Positions 5,105 through 5,404 of a stretch of 5,404 nt of DNA are shown here, in pieces. The translations under genes and the position numbers were made by a program. This DNA comes from FEN-680 sp036781505 (GTDB lineage Bacteria > Actinomycetota > Geothermincolia > Fen-727 > Anoxymicrobiaceae): contig DAIQAV010000165.1 of NCBI GenBank assembly GCA_036781505.1, forward strand, positions 1 to 5,404, given 5' to 3'. Position 1 is the stretch's first letter. Each line of letters opens with the position of its first letter. Below the pieces are notes generated by a model. The model was not told the origin of the DNA. It saw nothing but the letters and a program-made list of their open reading frames with translations, and did not search any database.

Positions 5105-5404
5105 AAACGTATCCGCGCCGCTCGTATATCTTGATCATGCGCCCCGGGTCGAGGACCTCGCGGATGACGCGCAGCTCCTCCGCCGAGGGCGGCTCGGTCG
5201 GGTGCACGTCTGGCGCGACCTTCAAGTCCCAGGGCGTGTTCTCGACGATCTCCTGGACCGTGCAGTCCGGGTGGTATGTCGCCAGGTAAGCCAATTTGGT
5301 CTCGTCATCGAAGCGCATCACCGCTTTGTTGGTGATGATGACCTGCGGTCCAGTTTCGGGCGGCAGCCCCCAGCGCTCGCGCGCGCCGGGCCCGTCTATG
5401 TAAC
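5103..5404 (-). CDS. CoA-transferase beta subunit, C-terminal fragment (cut by window edge)
   Basis: The last 99 residues of a longer protein are visible; the frame is open to the window edge from base 5402, so the start is outside. The fragment begins YIDGPGARERWGLP and continues with VIITNKAVMRFD, LATYHPDCTVQEIVENT and PPSAEELRVIREVLDP. These blocks are typical of the C-terminal end of class I CoA-transferase subunit B (glutaconate, 3-oxoadipate or 3-oxoacid type; IpdB of steroid degradation belongs to the same family). These enzymes work with an alpha subunit, usually encoded immediately upstream, and move CoA between carboxylic acids; IpdAB instead performs a CoA-dependent ring opening. 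The residues that separate these functions lie outside the window. A basic tail (MIKIYERRGYV) ends the protein. The stop codon overlaps the ribosome-binding site of the MmgE/PrpD gene, so the two are co-transcribed. Confidence 0.88.
   Translation of the reverse strand, partial: YIDGPGARERWGLPPETGPQVIITNKAVMRFDDETKLAYLATYHPDCTVQEIVENTPWDLKVAPDVHPTEPPSAEELRVIREVLDPGRMIKIYERRGYV

Overview
The window is a GC-rich piece of a bacterial chromosome. It carries a catabolic-looking gene cluster on the minus strand, one small divergent gene on the plus strand, and two partial genes cut by the window edges. Reading the minus strand from right to left, it holds: the C-terminal end of a CoA-transferase beta subunit (5103-5404, cut at the edge); a complete MmgE/PrpD-family protein (3723-5093, TTG start); a 170-base spacer full of inverted and tandem repeats; an acyl-CoA dehydrogenase (2384 to about 3550); and a small SCP2-type sterol/lipid-binding protein (1884-2324). 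Convergent with this block lies a plus-strand gene (1143-1865) for a stand-alone pyruvate-kinase-C-terminal-like protein of the uncharacterised COG1751/AF0103 type. Divergent from that gene is a carotenoid-desaturase/HpnE-like FAD oxidoreductase, whose C-terminus runs off the left edge (1-923).

CoA-transferase and MmgE/PrpD are tightly coupled: the TAG stop of the first lies inside the Shine-Dalgarno sequence of the second. Acyl-CoA dehydrogenase and SCP2 probably form the next part of the same or a closely linked transcription unit. A reasonable inference is activation of an organic acid as a CoA ester (CoA-transferase), alpha,beta-desaturation (acyl-CoA dehydrogenase), a hydration/dehydration or related step (MmgE/PrpD), and binding or delivery of a hydrophobic substrate (SCP2). 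The substrate cannot be read from the sequence.

The organism is not identifiable with certainty. High GC, clear GGAGG ribosome-binding sites about 5-6 bases before the starts, use of GTG/TTG starts, and this set of genes would fit an environmental anaerobe of the Desulfobacterota, Actinobacteriota or Chloroflexota type; this is inference only.

The least ordinary features are these. The acyl-CoA dehydrogenase has Gly where MCAD/SCAD have the catalytic Glu, and has a Glu at the alternative isovaleryl/long-chain-type position. Two unrelated palindromes, resembling interspersed repeats, sit immediately before and after that same gene. The COG1751 protein belongs to a family with solved structures but, to my knowledge, no assigned function. 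I see no RNA gene, CRISPR array, transposase or phage gene.
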